From: Bartonella sp. A05
GTDB taxonomy: Bacteria > Pseudomonadota > Alphaproteobacteria > Rhizobiales > Rhizobiaceae
DNA length: 64,000 nt
Reading direction: 5' to 3'
NCBI RefSeq assembly: GCF_026930145.1
Contig: NZ_JANHOJ010000001.1
Location: forward strand, 124,001 to 188,000
The notes below the pieces were generated by a model. It made no database searches. It was not told where the DNA came from and saw only the letters and a list, made by a program, of their open reading frames with translations. Both the position numbers and the translations under genes were made by a program. Below, in pieces: positions 29,865-39,280 of this stretch; positions within the stretch are counted from its first letter, which is position 1; each line of letters opens with the position of its first letter.

Positions 29865-30356
29865 ATGAAAAATACAGGCCCATCACAACGGCAATTAAGA
29901 GTAGGAGAACAGGTTCGCCACGCAGTTGCCCATACGTTGCAACGAGGTATTTTGTTTGATGATGTTTTAAAAGGTGTTGTTCTTTCTATCTCCGAAGTAC
30001 GCATGTCACCAGATCTGAAAATTGCCACCTGCTTTGTTTCCCTTCTCAGTACTGTTGATAACGCTTCTAATGTTGCTATCATTAAAGTCTTTAATAAACA
30101 TAGCCGTTTTATCCGTAGAGAAATTAGTCATCAGTTGCGGCAAATGAAATATATGCCAGAGCTACGTTTTCAGCTTGATAGCAGTTTTGATAATTTTTCA
30201 AAAATCGATGCCCTGCTCCGATCGCCTGAAGTAGCACGCGATCTTCTTAATAATAACGTTGAGCCTATTGAGCCTATTGAGCCTATTGAGCCTATTGAGC
30301 CTATTGAGCCTATTGAGCCTATTGAGCCTATTGAGCCTGAGGATAAAAAAATATGA
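29865..30356 (+). CDS. rbfA: Ribosome-binding factor A with Glu-Pro-Ile repeat tail
   Basis: Cold-shock 30S assembly factor that binds near the 16S 5' end. The conserved KH-like core occupies about residues 6-125 ([53 protein letters not shown]). The last 32 residues are unusual: about eight EPI triplets followed by EP and a charged end (EDKKI), encoded by a 9-bp tandem repeat. The tail is acidic, proline-rich and probably extended. Its stop overlaps the truB start by 4 bp (ATGA), so repeat-number changes, being multiples of three, preserve that coupling. Confidence 0.95.
   Translation: MKNTGPSQRQLRVGEQVRHAVAHTLQRGILFDDVLKGVVLSISEVRMSPDLKIATCFVSLLSTVDNASNVAIIKVFNKHSRFIRREISHQLRQMKYMPELRFQLDSSFDNFSKIDALLRSPEVARDLLNNNVEPIEPIEPIEPIEPIEPIEPIEPIEPEDKKI
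30261..30338 (+). repeat. In-frame 9-bp tandem repeat in rbfA
   Basis: The unit GAGCCTATT occurs eight times, followed by a final partial GAGCCT, with no mismatches over 78 bp. Each unit encodes Glu-Pro-Ile. Perfect identity of every copy suggests recent slippage-type expansion, so copy number may vary between strains. Confidence 0.98.
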
Positions 30357-31312
30357 CACAACAACACAAGAAAAAAGGTCGTTCTATCTCTGGCTGGATA
30401 ATCCTTGATAAACCAAAAGGAATGAAATCCACAGAAGCTGTTTCACAAATAAAATGGCTTTTTAATGCACAAAAAGCAGGACATGCAGGTACACTTGATC
30501 CCCTAGCTTCTGGTTTATTGCCTATTGCATTAGGTGAAGCAACAAAAACTGTTCCCTATGTTATGGAAGGCATGAAAACTTACCATTTTCATATAGCTTG
30601 GGGAGAAGAGCGTTCTACAGATGATCTAGAAGGCGATATTACAAGAACGTCTATTAAACGCCCAACCCAAGAAGATATCCTTGCTCTTTTACCGAAATAT
30701 ACAGGTGTTATTTTGCAAACACCTCCGCAGTTTTCAGCAATTAAAATTGCAGGCAATCGCGCCTATGATTTGGCACGTGAGGGTAAAACTGTTGAAATTC
30801 CCCCCCGCCAAGTAGAAATTGATACGCTCAAGCTTGTTGGAGCCTCCCCACAAGGACATTCTATCTTTGAAATAACGTGTGGAAAAGGAACCTATGTACG
30901 CTCTTTAGCACGCGATATGGGACGTGACCTTGGTTGTTATGGATATATTGCTGACTTGCGCCGTATCGCAGTGGCACCTTTTGATGAAAATGATCTTATT
31001 ACGTGGAATGAACTAAAAGAAGCAGCATTCCAAAAAAATAAAACAGATGAACAGTGTGAATATGCCACACGAAACTTTTCCGCACTTGATGAACTCTTAA
31101 TTGGAACAGACACCGCATTAAATTGTCTTTCTCATTATGCACTCAACGAAATTCAAGTGCAGAAAATAAAAATGGGAAATTCAGTACTCCTCTATAATCA
31201 AAATACACCTATTGATGAAAATGAGGTTTGTGTAACCTACAAAGGCCAACTCCTTGCTATAGGTTTCATTGACAAGAGTCAGTTTAAGCCTAAACGGATT
31301 TTTACAATTTAA
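30353..31312 (+). CDS. truB: tRNA pseudouridine(55) synthase
   Basis: Converts uridine 55 of the tRNA T-loop to pseudouridine. 319 residues. The start [15 protein letters not shown] and the catalytic loop [22 protein letters not shown] (catalytic Asp) are diagnostic, as is [19 protein letters not shown]. The C-terminal 70 residues form the extra domain, ending in a short PUA-like region. Last gene of the rimP-to-truB operon. The convergent MFS gene ends 108 bp downstream, so an exposed 3' end lies between the two. Confidence 0.96.
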   Translation: MTQQHKKKGRSISGWIILDKPKGMKSTEAVSQIKWLFNAQKAGHAGTLDPLASGLLPIALGEATKTVPYVMEGMKTYHFHIAWGEERSTDDLEGDITRTSIKRPTQEDILALLPKYTGVILQTPPQFSAIKIAGNRAYDLAREGKTVEIPPRQVEIDTLKLVGASPQGHSIFEITCGKGTYVRSLARDMGRDLGCYGYIADLRRIAVAPFDENDLITWNELKEAAFQKNKTDEQCEYATRNFSALDELLIGTDTALNCLSHYALNEIQVQKIKMGNSVLLYNQNTPIDENEVCVTYKGQLLAIGFIDKSQFKPKRIFTI

Positions 31313-31420
31313 TGAGCTATTGCCTAAAACAACAGCTTTTGCGGAAAAATATTTTTTCGCACAAATAAGCGATGAAGCCAATTCTCATTGCCCAAACTTG
31401 TTCTTACCACAAAAAAAATA

Positions 31421-33043
31421 TTATTGGTCAATGGAAAGTTTCACATGCATCTCATTGGCGTGAGGAATTGTTTGTCGTTCAATCATACGGCGTACCTTTA
31501 TACCGCTAGATGCACGGTTTAATCGATCAAGATGCTTATGCACCTCTGCATCTGCTTTTGTGTGACGATGATTATGACGCACATAATCCACCCAAGTTGG
31601 CATATGATAAGCTTCTGTCCAATATTCTGGCTTTTCAAGATCACGTAATAAAACCCATTGGCGTGCACCATCGCGTCTACGGATGTGGCGACGACGCGCC
31701 ATAATTTCAAGAAATTCTTTGAGATCCTCTTCATTGATTTTATAATCAATCATAATCATAATTGGACCACTTCGTGCTTCTAGGTTGAGTAAAAGTTCTG
31801 GTTCTCTAAATTGATCAAGCGGCTCAAGATTTATCTGTGGGATTTCTTGTATCTTAAACTTTATCCCCGCAAATGCTCCAAAAATCAAGAATAGTGCACA
31901 AACACTCAAAGCGACAGTTGGAGAATAACCATCAGCCAATGTCCCCCAAATTGCACTTCCAACTGCCATACCACCAAAAGATGCCGTTTGATAAATCGCT
32001 AAAGCGCGTGCAACAACCCAACGTGGTGTGGAAAGCTGTACAGATGTATTAAATAATGATAACGCCAAAACCCAACACACACCAGCAGGAAATAAAATAA
32101 GATGGCTTACAATCAATGAACGACTTATTGCCAAAAAAAAGCAGGAACAGGAAAAACCAACAAATGAGCTCGCAATAATTGTTTCTGAACTAAAATGTTT
32201 CCGTATATATGAATTAATAATACCCGCTGTAATCGCTCCCAGACCAAAACAACCAAGCAATGTACCATAAAGAGGAGACCCTCCCCCAAGGATTTCACGC
32301 GTCACAATTGGTAACAAGGCTAAAATCGAAATGGCTCCAATACCAAAAAGAAACGCCCTAGTCATAATACTCAGAAGATTTGGTGACATCGCAACATAAC
32401 GCAAACCATCTGCTACAGCCCCAAACAGTTTCTCTCGTGGCAATGTGTTATTTTTATAATTTGGCTTCCATAAAAACAAAGCACTAATTAAAGGAATATA
32501 ACTCATAGCATTGAACAAAAAAACAGCAGATCCACCTAGAATAGCAATAATAACGCCTCCTATAGCAGGGCCTATACTGCGCATGAGATTGAGACCAACA
32601 CTGTTTAAGCTTACGGCAGCAGGAATATTTTCTCTGTCCACAATATCCCCTACTGTAGCCTGCCAAGAAGGATTATAAAAGGCGCTTCCACACCCAATCA
32701 AAAACGTCAAACCCAATAAAAGCCAAGGTGTCATCAATCCCACATAAGATAAAATTGCCAAAATGATTGATACAATCATCATCATAATCTGTGCACAAAA
32801 CATAATATGACGACGATTAAAATTATCAGCTAATGCTCCTGCCATCAGAGAAAACATAACAAGCGGTAATGTCGCAGCACTTTGAACAAGTCCGACCATA
32901 GAATGCGAAGAACTAATTAACGTCATCAACCAACCTGCTCCCACCGCCTGCATAAATCCTCCTAAATTAGATACAAGGGTGGCTAACCATAACCTTCGAA
33001 ATGTTGAATTATGAAAAAGCTCTAATGTTGAAATTTTCTGCAT
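31421..33043 (-). CDS. MFS transporter with C-terminal ferredoxin-like domain (MFS_3 family)
   Basis: Probable inner-membrane exporter of 540 residues. About 12 membrane helices fill residues 1-400, starting NSTFRRLWLATLVSNLGGFMQAVGAGWLM, with the loop-2 motif GALADNFNRRHIM. After the last helix a soluble domain of about 110 residues follows (IDYKINEEDLKEFLEIMARRR, RRRDGARQWVLLRDLEKPEYWTEAY), a signature of the MFS_3/EntS-like family (PF05977 type). Substrate is unknown. It lies on the opposite strand between truB and rpsO, whose operons are normally close, so it looks like an insertion into that neighbourhood. Confidence 0.85.
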   Translation of the reverse strand: MQKISTLELFHNSTFRRLWLATLVSNLGGFMQAVGAGWLMTLISSSHSMVGLVQSAATLPLVMFSLMAGALADNFNRRHIMFCAQIMMMIVSIILAILSYVGLMTPWLLLGLTFLIGCGSAFYNPSWQATVGDIVDRENIPAAVSLNSVGLNLMRSIGPAIGGVIIAILGGSAVFLFNAMSYIPLISALFLWKPNYKNNTLPREKLFGAVADGLRYVAMSPNLLSIMTRAFLFGIGAISILALLPIVTREILGGGSPLYGTLLGCFGLGAITAGIINSYIRKHFSSETIIASSFVGFSCSCFFLAISRSLIVSHLILFPAGVCWVLALSLFNTSVQLSTPRWVVARALAIYQTASFGGMAVGSAIWGTLADGYSPTVALSVCALFLIFGAFAGIKFKIQEIPQINLEPLDQFREPELLLNLEARSGPIMIMIDYKINEEDLKEFLEIMARRRHIRRRDGARQWVLLRDLEKPEYWTEAYHMPTWVDYVRHNHRHTKADAEVHKHLDRLNRASSGIKVRRMIERQTIPHANEMHVKLSIDQ

Positions 33044-33366
33044 CCTTCACCTCCAAATTGACAGTTTGTTCTTCTCCTGACCATAAACACACCGTATAAA
33101 CGACAACTTGTCCATTCAACAAATGCATAATTCTTTTTAAATCTTTCACATAACATCACTAAATTAAATATTTTCAAAATAAAGACTTGCTAAAGCAGAT
33201 CTACGAGATACTTTCGAGGGCTAGCATTTTAACTTTCTTTCCTATATAAGCATCAAAAATAAATAGGAGTGCCTCCACTCTTCTTATAAATTCACAGGCC
33301 CTTGCTGAACGACATCTCGGCGATGGGCGACCTTATATTTCTTTGTTTTTTTGAAAGGATAATACG
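33044..33366. other. Divergent intergenic region between MFS gene and rpsO
   Basis: 323 bp without a convincing gene. It should hold the promoters of both flanking genes, but I find no hexamer pair with good spacing. A small hairpin (GAGTG-CCTC-CACTC, about 33267-33281) is visible on the rpsO side. The part just before rpsO (AAAGGATAATACG then ATG) holds its ribosome-binding site. rpsO leaders can be targets of S15 autoregulation, which cannot be judged here. Confidence 0.55.
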
Positions 33367-33636
33367 ATGTCGATTACAGCTGACCGTAAACAAGCTCTTA
33401 TCACAGAATATGCAACGAAGGCCGGTGACACAGGATCGCCAGAAGTGCAGGTTGCTGTTCTTTCAGAGCGCATCGCTAATTTGACTAATCACTTTAAATC
33501 TCACAAAAAAGATAACCATTCCCGTCGTGGTCTTTTAAAGATGGTTTCTCAACGCCGTCGCCTCCTTGATTATCTTAAAGATGTTGATCAGGCTCGCTAT
33601 CAGAAACTTATCGAAAAGTTAGGATTGCGTCGCTAA
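33367..33636 (+). CDS. rpsO: 30S ribosomal protein S15
   Basis: Primary-binding protein of the 30S central domain, 89 residues. It starts [32 protein letters not shown] and contains the rRNA-binding [29 protein letters not shown] stretch; all are family-typical. It has an AAAGGA ribosome-binding site. pnp follows after 231 bp, the conserved rpsO-pnp arrangement. Confidence 0.98.
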   Translation: MSITADRKQALITEYATKAGDTGSPEVQVAVLSERIANLTNHFKSHKKDNHSRRGLLKMVSQRRRLLDYLKDVDQARYQKLIEKLGLRR

Positions 33637-33640
33637 AACA

Positions 33641-33677
33641 AAGTGGGTGGGTGTTCTCAACAAAAACCCATCCGCTT
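33641..33677 (+). promoter_or_regulatory. rpsO-pnp intergenic hairpin
   Basis: AAGTGGGTGGGT (33641-33652) pairs with ACCCATCCGCTT (33666-33677) over 12 bp with two G-U pairs and a 13-nt loop, starting a few bases after the rpsO stop. No long T-run follows. It could be a partial terminator or an RNase III/PNPase processing stem, as known at this locus in enterobacteria. Confidence 0.5.
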
Positions 33678-33867
33678 ATTTAACGCACTGCTTTCAGTCA
33701 ATGACTGTATAGAAAACTATTATGGGACAGGAGTGCTAGTTGCTTTATGTATAAAATTGCAATTTTTTGTTCTCTGCAAAAGACACAAGCACCTCGTTGT
33801 CTTGTCCATAGATCTGAAACATAATGCACAAAACCAGAATGTAAACACTGGCCATTAAGGATAAAAA

Positions 33868-36069
33868 ATGTTTAAAATCCATAAGGTAGAAATTGAATGG
33901 GCCGGTCGGCCACTGATCCTAGAAACAGGAAAAATTGCGCGTCAAGCCGACGGCGCAGTCATTGCCAGCTACGGTGAAACCGTTGTATTAGCAACCGTTG
34001 TTTCAGCAAAGAGCCAGAAACCAGATCAAGACTTTTTCCCACTCACCGTCAATTATCAAGAAAAAACCTACGCTGTCGGTAAAATACCGGGTGGCTATTT
34101 CAAACGTGAAGGTCGCCCAAGTGAAAGCGAAACTCTGATTTCACGTTTAATTGATCGTCCAATCCGTCCTCTGTTTGTCGACGGTTATAAAAATGATACA
34201 CAGGTAATTGTCTCCGTTATACAGCATGATTTAGAGAATAATCCTGATATTCTTTCCATGATTGCATCTTCTGCTGCATTAACCCTATCAGGAGTTCCTT
34301 TTATGGGCCCCATTGCCGGTGCCCGTGTTGGCTATTGCAATGGGCAATATGTTCTCAACCCAAACATTGATGAAATGACTGAATCAAAGCTTGATCTTGT
34401 CGTTGCTGGAACCGACAGCGCTGTGTTGATGGTGGAGTCAGAAGCACACGAATTGCCTGAAGATGTGATGTTGGGCGCTGTCATGTTTGGGCAAAAGAGT
34501 TTTCAACCCGTTATTGATGCCATCATTAAGCTTGCCGAAGTAGCCGCAAAAGAACCACGCGAATTTGTTCCAGAAGATCTGTCTGATCTTGAAAAAAATA
34601 TGCTTGAAATCATCGAACAGGATCTGCGAAAAGCTTATGAAATCACAGATAAACAAGAACGTAACGCTGCAATTGACGCTATAAAAACAAAAGTCAGCGA
34701 TAAATTTATGCTAGAAAAAGAAGAAAACTGTGCTTTTAGCGCAGATCAAATAGCAACTGTTTTCAAGCATTTGCAAGCAAAAATTGTGCGTTGGAACATT
34801 CTTGAGACAGGTAAACGTATTGATGGACGGGATCTCTCAACCGTGCGTCCAATTCTATCAGAAGTTGGTATTTTACCACGTACACATGGATCAGCATTAT
34901 TTACACGTGGTGAAACACAAGCACTTGTCGTTGCAACATTAGGAACCGGTGAAGATGAGCAATATATCGACACATTAACAGGAACCCATAAAGAAACATT
35001 CCTACTCCATTACAATTTTCCACCTTTTTCAGTAGGCGAAACAGGGCGGATTGGTTCTCCTGGACGACGTGAAATTGGTCATGGTAAGCTTGCATGGCGA
35101 GCAATTCATCCAATGTTGCCAACACAGGAAGCCTTTCCCTATACCATTCGCTCTGTATCAGAAATTACTGAATCAAATGGATCTTCTTCAATGGCAACCG
35201 TTTGTGGCACTTCACTTGCATTGATGGATGCTGGTGTTCCTTTGGCACGTCCCGTTGCTGGTATTGCAATGGGCTTGATTAAGGAAGGTGAACGCTTTGC
35301 TGTTCTGTCCGATATTTTAGGTGATGAAGATCACCTTGGTGATATGGATTTCAAAGTAGCGGGCACGGAAAAAGGTATCACTGCTTTGCAAATGGATATC
35401 AAAATTGACGGTATTACTGAAGAAATTATGAAAATTGCTCTTGAGCAAGCCAAAGGCGGTCGGATCCATATTCTCAGTGAAATGGCAAAAGCATTAACCA
35501 GTGCACGGAATGAACTCAGTGAATTTTCTCCACGTATAGAAATAATGAGTATTCCTATGGAAAAAATCCGCGATGTTATCGGCTCTGGCGGTAAAGTGAT
35601 CCGAGAAATTGTTGAACAAACTGGAGCTAAAATTAATATTGAAGATGATGGAACAATTAAGATTGCTTCTGCGAATACTAAAACCATTGAAGCAGCAAAA
35701 CGTTGGATCCATTCGATTGTTGATGAACCTGAAATCGGTGCCATCTATCAAGGAACGGTTGTGAAAACCGCAGATTTTGGTGCATTTGTTAACTTTTTTG
35801 GCTCGCGCGATGGACTTGTTCACATCTCCCAACTCGCCTCAGAACGCGTAGCAAAAACAACTGATGTCGTCAAAGAAGGCGATAAAGTATGGGTCAAATT
35901 AATGGGTTTTGATGAACGTGGGAAAGTCCGGTTATCAATGAAAGTTGTTAACCAACAAACTGGAGAAGAGATTTCCCGTACTGATTCGACAAATACAGAA
36001 AAAGACAGTAGCGCTGATGAAAACATGCAACCTGAAAAAAAGCCTCGTCGTAAGAAAAAAGAAGATTAA
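33868..36069 (+). CDS. pnp: Polyribonucleotide nucleotidyltransferase
   Basis: Phosphorolytic 3'-5' exoribonuclease of the RNA degradosome. 733 residues. Two RNase PH domains are present (first with [24 protein letters not shown]; second, about 310-540, with [15 protein letters not shown] and [16 protein letters not shown], the catalytic aspartates). Then come a KH domain ([20 protein letters not shown]) and an S1 domain ([28 protein letters not shown]), ending in a lysine-rich tail ([10 protein letters not shown]). A strong terminator follows within 60 bp. Confidence 0.98.
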   Translation: MFKIHKVEIEWAGRPLILETGKIARQADGAVIASYGETVVLATVVSAKSQKPDQDFFPLTVNYQEKTYAVGKIPGGYFKREGRPSESETLISRLIDRPIRPLFVDGYKNDTQVIVSVIQHDLENNPDILSMIASSAALTLSGVPFMGPIAGARVGYCNGQYVLNPNIDEMTESKLDLVVAGTDSAVLMVESEAHELPEDVMLGAVMFGQKSFQPVIDAIIKLAEVAAKEPREFVPEDLSDLEKNMLEIIEQDLRKAYEITDKQERNAAIDAIKTKVSDKFMLEKEENCAFSADQIATVFKHLQAKIVRWNILETGKRIDGRDLSTVRPILSEVGILPRTHGSALFTRGETQALVVATLGTGEDEQYIDTLTGTHKETFLLHYNFPPFSVGETGRIGSPGRREIGHGKLAWRAIHPMLPTQEAFPYTIRSVSEITESNGSSSMATVCGTSLALMDAGVPLARPVAGIAMGLIKEGERFAVLSDILGDEDHLGDMDFKVAGTEKGITALQMDIKIDGITEEIMKIALEQAKGGRIHILSEMAKALTSARNELSEFSPRIEIMSIPMEKIRDVIGSGGKVIREIVEQTGAKINIEDDGTIKIASANTKTIEAAKRWIHSIVDEPEIGAIYQGTVVKTADFGAFVNFFGSRDGLVHISQLASERVAKTTDVVKEGDKVWVKLMGFDERGKVRLSMKVVNQQTGEEISRTDSTNTEKDSSADENMQPEKKPRRKKKED

Positions 36070-36095
36070 TCTTTTTATCCTATCATAAAACAAAA

Positions 36096-36125
36096 TGCCA
36101 TTCCAATGTCGGAGTGGCATTTTTC
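36096..36125 (+). terminator. Rho-independent terminator of pnp
   Basis: TGCCATTCC (36096-36104) pairs with GGAGTGGCA (36111-36119) around a 6-nt loop with one G-U pair, followed by a T-run (36120-36124). The stem is strong and lies 26 bp after the pnp stop. An in-frame ATG for the next gene (36106) falls in the loop, which argues for the later start at 36142. Confidence 0.85.
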
Positions 36126-36141
36126 TTTGAAAGAACCAAAA

Positions 36142-37140
36142 ATGTCGCTGTTTTTGCCCTTTAAAAGCTACGACCTCCCTCAACCTAATTCGGGTCAGTC
36201 TTGGTTGGGCTTTGGTTTAACTGAAGTCCCAGATGAGCAATGGACACAAAGCCTTGAAATTATAACCCCTTGGCGACCAGATTTCTTAAAATTTACCAAT
36301 GCCAAATTCCGCTGTTATCCCCAAATAGATCAAACTTACACCTATGATGGGGCGCTTTTACAACTTAGCAAATATCGTGGTCTCAATCAGAATCGTTTCC
36401 TTGATTTATTAGAATGCGTTAAACCCAACGGATGGATTGTCATTAGTGGCGACAAAACTGTTGGAGCAGCCTCAATGATGAAATGGGTCAAATCCATTGT
36501 TCCCATCAACGATAAATTATCCAAAAATCATGGCGTCGTGTTCTGGATTCAAGTGCCTCAACAAATAGATAAACAAAATATTTTATATTTCCGCTCACCA
36601 CCTCTCAGTTTTGAAAATAAATTTCAGACAACTTCTGGCATGTTCTCTCATGGTCGTATCGATCCAGGATCTGCTATGCTTATTCCTTATCTGCACAAAA
36701 TTATTTCTGGAAAAACTGCTGATTTTGGTGCCGGTTGGGGTTTCCTTTCTCACGCTGCACTTGAAACGAGCAAGAATTTAACTGCACTCGATCTGTATGA
36801 AGCCGACTATAATGCTTTAGAAGCAGCAAAAAAGCATATGAAACACATAACAACTTCTCTTCCAATCAGTTTTCACTGGCATGATTTGATTCATGAACCT
36901 ATCAAAGGTCTTTACGATACTGTTATTTCAAACCCACCGTTTCACACCCAACGAACTACAGATGTTGCTTTAGGGAAACATTTTATTACAAAGGCAGCAC
37001 AACATCTCAGATCAGGAGGCAGCTTGCTTCTCGTTGCTAACCACCACCTGCCTTATGAAACATTATTAAACAATATCTTCCGTACAGTTACTATCCATGA
37101 AGAAGCACAGTGCTTCAAAGTTATCGAAGCATGCCGATAA
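36142..37140 (+). CDS. rsmC: Class I SAM methyltransferase, RsmC-like
   Basis: Likely 16S rRNA guanine-N2 methyltransferase. About 332 residues from ATG at 36142; the longer start at 36106 lies in the pnp terminator. Two tandem methyltransferase-like halves are typical of RsmC: the N-terminal half is degenerate, and the C-terminal half has TADFGAGWGFLSHAAL (SAM loop), LDLYEADYNALEAAK and the catalytic SNPPFH motif at about residue 274. G1207 specificity is inferred from the family; RlmG is the closest alternative. The gene converges on hslU with only 21 bp between stops. Confidence 0.82.
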   Translation: MSLFLPFKSYDLPQPNSGQSWLGFGLTEVPDEQWTQSLEIITPWRPDFLKFTNAKFRCYPQIDQTYTYDGALLQLSKYRGLNQNRFLDLLECVKPNGWIVISGDKTVGAASMMKWVKSIVPINDKLSKNHGVVFWIQVPQQIDKQNILYFRSPPLSFENKFQTTSGMFSHGRIDPGSAMLIPYLHKIISGKTADFGAGWGFLSHAALETSKNLTALDLYEADYNALEAAKKHMKHITTSLPISFHWHDLIHEPIKGLYDTVISNPPFHTQRTTDVALGKHFITKAAQHLRSGGSLLLVANHHLPYETLLNNIFRTVTIHEEAQCFKVIEACR

Positions 37141-37161
37141 ACAAAGATAGTAATCTAACTC

Positions 37162-38472
37162 CTAAAGAATGAAACGTGAAAGGTCAATATCAGAAGCAAG
37201 ATCACCTATTGCTTGTCTGACATAGGCAGCATCAATTCTAAACGATGTACCAGCTTTATCAGGTGCCGTGAAAGAAATTTCATCCAAGACACGTTCCATT
37301 ACTGTTTGCAAACGACGTGCTCCAATATTCTCAATCCTTGCGTTTAAGTCAACAGCGATATCTGCTAAAGCATCAATAGCATCATCTGTAATTTCTAGAT
37401 GAACTTCCTCTGTTGCCATTAAAGCAATATATTGCTTAATCAGACTAGCTTCAGGTTCGGTAAGAATGCGCCTTAAATCTTCCCTTGTTAAAGCATTTAA
37501 TTCCACACGGATAGGTAAACGACCTTGAAGTTCTGGCAACAAATCAGATGGCTTAGAGACATGAAATGCACCAGAAGCAATAAAAAGGATGTGATCTGTT
37601 TTAATTTGCCCATATTTGGTTGCAACGGTTGTTCCTTCAACCAAAGGCAAAAGATCTCGTTGAACCCCCTCACGCGAAACAGCAGCACCAGCACCACCAT
37701 CTCGGGTTGCAATTTTATCAATCTCATCAATGAAAACAATCCCATCATTTTCAGTGACACGCAATGCCTCTTGAATGATTTGATCCTGATCAAGAAGTTT
37801 TTCAGATTCATCGTCAATTAATGGTTTAAAAGCATCCCGTACAGTCGTTTTGCGTATCTTTGTACGACCACCCATTTTGCCAAAAATATCTGATAAATTC
37901 ATAATACCCATTTGTGCACCAGGCATACCAGGAATATCAAATGTTGGAGCGCCATTATTGCTATTATCGGCTACTTCAATTTCAATCTCTCTGCTATCCA
38001 ATTCACCTTCACGCAATTTTTTACGAAAACTATCACGGGTAGCAGGACTTGCCGTTTTACCAACAAGAGCATCTAAAATCCGCTCTTCAGCATTAATGTG
38101 AGCCTTCGCTTTGATCTCATCTCGTTTTCTCTCGCGAACAAGAGAAATCGCTATTTCAACAAGATCACGAATAATTTGCTCAACATCACGTCCAACATAA
38201 CCAACTTCGGTAAATTTAGTCGCTTCGACTTTAACGAAAGGTGCCCCAGAAAGCTTTGCTAATCGACGTGCTATGCCTGTTTTACCGACACCGGTTGGTC
38301 CTATCATCAAAATATTTTTTGGCATAACCTCTTCACGCATAGATTCTTCAAGTTGTTGCCGACGCCATCGATTACGCAAAGCAATAGCAACAGAACGTTT
38401 CGCATCCGTTTGACCAATAATAAAACGATCGAGTTCAGAAACAGTTTCGCGAGGAGAAAATACAACACACAT
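37162..38472 (-). CDS. hslU: ATP-dependent protease ATPase subunit HslU
   Basis: AAA+ unfoldase of the HslUV (ClpYQ) protease. 436 residues. Walker [18 protein letters not shown] is at about residues 57-73, the pore motif [10 protein letters not shown] follows, the I domain is between about 110 and 240, and Walker B is [19 protein letters not shown]. The C-terminal end [10 protein letters not shown] is the tail that docks into HslV. It lies 12 bp downstream of hslV, the usual hslVU operon. Confidence 0.98.
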   Translation of the reverse strand: MCVVFSPRETVSELDRFIIGQTDAKRSVAIALRNRWRRQQLEESMREEVMPKNILMIGPTGVGKTGIARRLAKLSGAPFVKVEATKFTEVGYVGRDVEQIIRDLVEIAISLVRERKRDEIKAKAHINAEERILDALVGKTASPATRDSFRKKLREGELDSREIEIEVADNSNNGAPTFDIPGMPGAQMGIMNLSDIFGKMGGRTKIRKTTVRDAFKPLIDDESEKLLDQDQIIQEALRVTENDGIVFIDEIDKIATRDGGAGAAVSREGVQRDLLPLVEGTTVATKYGQIKTDHILFIASGAFHVSKPSDLLPELQGRLPIRVELNALTREDLRRILTEPEASLIKQYIALMATEEVHLEITDDAIDALADIAVDLNARIENIGARRLQTVMERVLDEISFTAPDKAGTSFRIDAAYVRQAIGDLASDIDLSRFIL

Positions 38473-38484
38473 TCAAATAGCTTT

Positions 38485-39054
38485 CTACAAAGAAGATAAC
38501 TCAGCATCCAACGTTTCAATCGTAAAATTGTCATTGGTGTAAACACAAATTTTAGCGGCAATACTCATGGCTTTACACGCAATGGCTTCTGCATCTAAAT
38601 CCATATCTATAAGTGCCCGCGCAGCTGACAAAGCAAAATTGCCTCCAGAACCAATTGCCATAACGCCATCTTCTGGTTCCAATACATCACCAAGACCTGT
38701 CAAAGCCAAAGTTACTTTTTTATCAGCCACCAGCATCATAGCTTCAAGACGACGTAAATAACGATCAGTGCGCCAATCTTTTGCAAGCTCTACGCATGCA
38801 CGCATAAGCTGATCAGGATATTGCTCAAGCTTTGTTTCTAACCTTTCCAACAATGTGAAAGCATCTGCTGTAGCACCAGCGAAGCCAGCAATCACTGCTC
38901 CCCCCTTTCCAAGACGGCGCACTTTGCGTGCGTTGCCTTTCATGATCGTTTGCCCAAGTGAAACCTGACCATCGCCGGCTATAACCACTTTATCACCTTT
39001 TCGTACAGTAACAATGGTCGTACCATACATTATGTCAGGCTTATGTTCTGCCAT
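38485..39054 (-). CDS. hslV: ATP-dependent protease peptidase subunit HslV
   Basis: Proteasome-like threonine peptidase. 189 residues, with a short propeptide before TTIVTVRKG; the N-terminal nucleophile is probably Thr12 after removal of the first 11 residues. [26 protein letters not shown] and [17 protein letters not shown] are family motifs. ATG at 39054 has a strong AAGGAG at 39062-39067. It precedes hslU by 12 bp. A TATAAT hexamer lies 30 bp upstream on the minus strand; no heat-shock promoter motif is evident. Confidence 0.97.
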   Translation of the reverse strand: MAEHKPDIMYGTTIVTVRKGDKVVIAGDGQVSLGQTIMKGNARKVRRLGKGGAVIAGFAGATADAFTLLERLETKLEQYPDQLMRACVELAKDWRTDRYLRRLEAMMLVADKKVTLALTGLGDVLEPEDGVMAIGSGGNFALSAARALIDMDLDAEAIACKAMSIAAKICVYTNDNFTIETLDAELSSL

Positions 39055-39083
39055 AAGAAAACTCCTTAATATTGCTTTCCCTT

Positions 39084-39089
39084 ATTATA
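39084..39089 (-). promoter_or_regulatory. Candidate -10 element of hslVU
   Basis: A perfect TATAAT on the minus strand ending 30 bp before the hslV ATG. No convincing -35 accompanies it at 16-18 bp, and TATAAT is common in AT-rich DNA, so confidence is low. Confidence 0.3.
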
Positions 39090-39148
39090 CTGAATAGAAT
39101 CTAATAATCACTTTCTCTATTTAAAAACATATACTGCAAAACACAATA

Positions 39149-39170
39149 ACTTAGCACAAACTTAGCACAA
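39149..39170. repeat. Perfect 11-bp tandem duplication
   Basis: ACTTAGCACAA occurs twice head-to-tail (39149-39159 and 39160-39170) in the divergent hslV/asparaginase intergenic region. An 11-bp period is close to one helical turn, so it could be a pair of same-face protein sites or just slippage. Confidence 0.9.
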
Positions 39171-39280
39171 CTCAATTTGTTTAAATGTGAGAGAAAATGA
39201 TATCATTGTTATAAATTTAAATTGTTGCTACATAACTTTTGTAAGAAGTTGTCAATATCTGCATCTTTAAAGGAAAAACC

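Noticed and set aside
30261-30338. Tandem repeat as a CRISPR array
   Set aside because: Units are 9 bp with no spacers and lie in frame inside rbfA.
33643-33858. 71-codon frame between rpsO and pnp
   Set aside because: It begins inside the rpsO-pnp hairpin and has no ribosome-binding site; better explained as untranslated leader.
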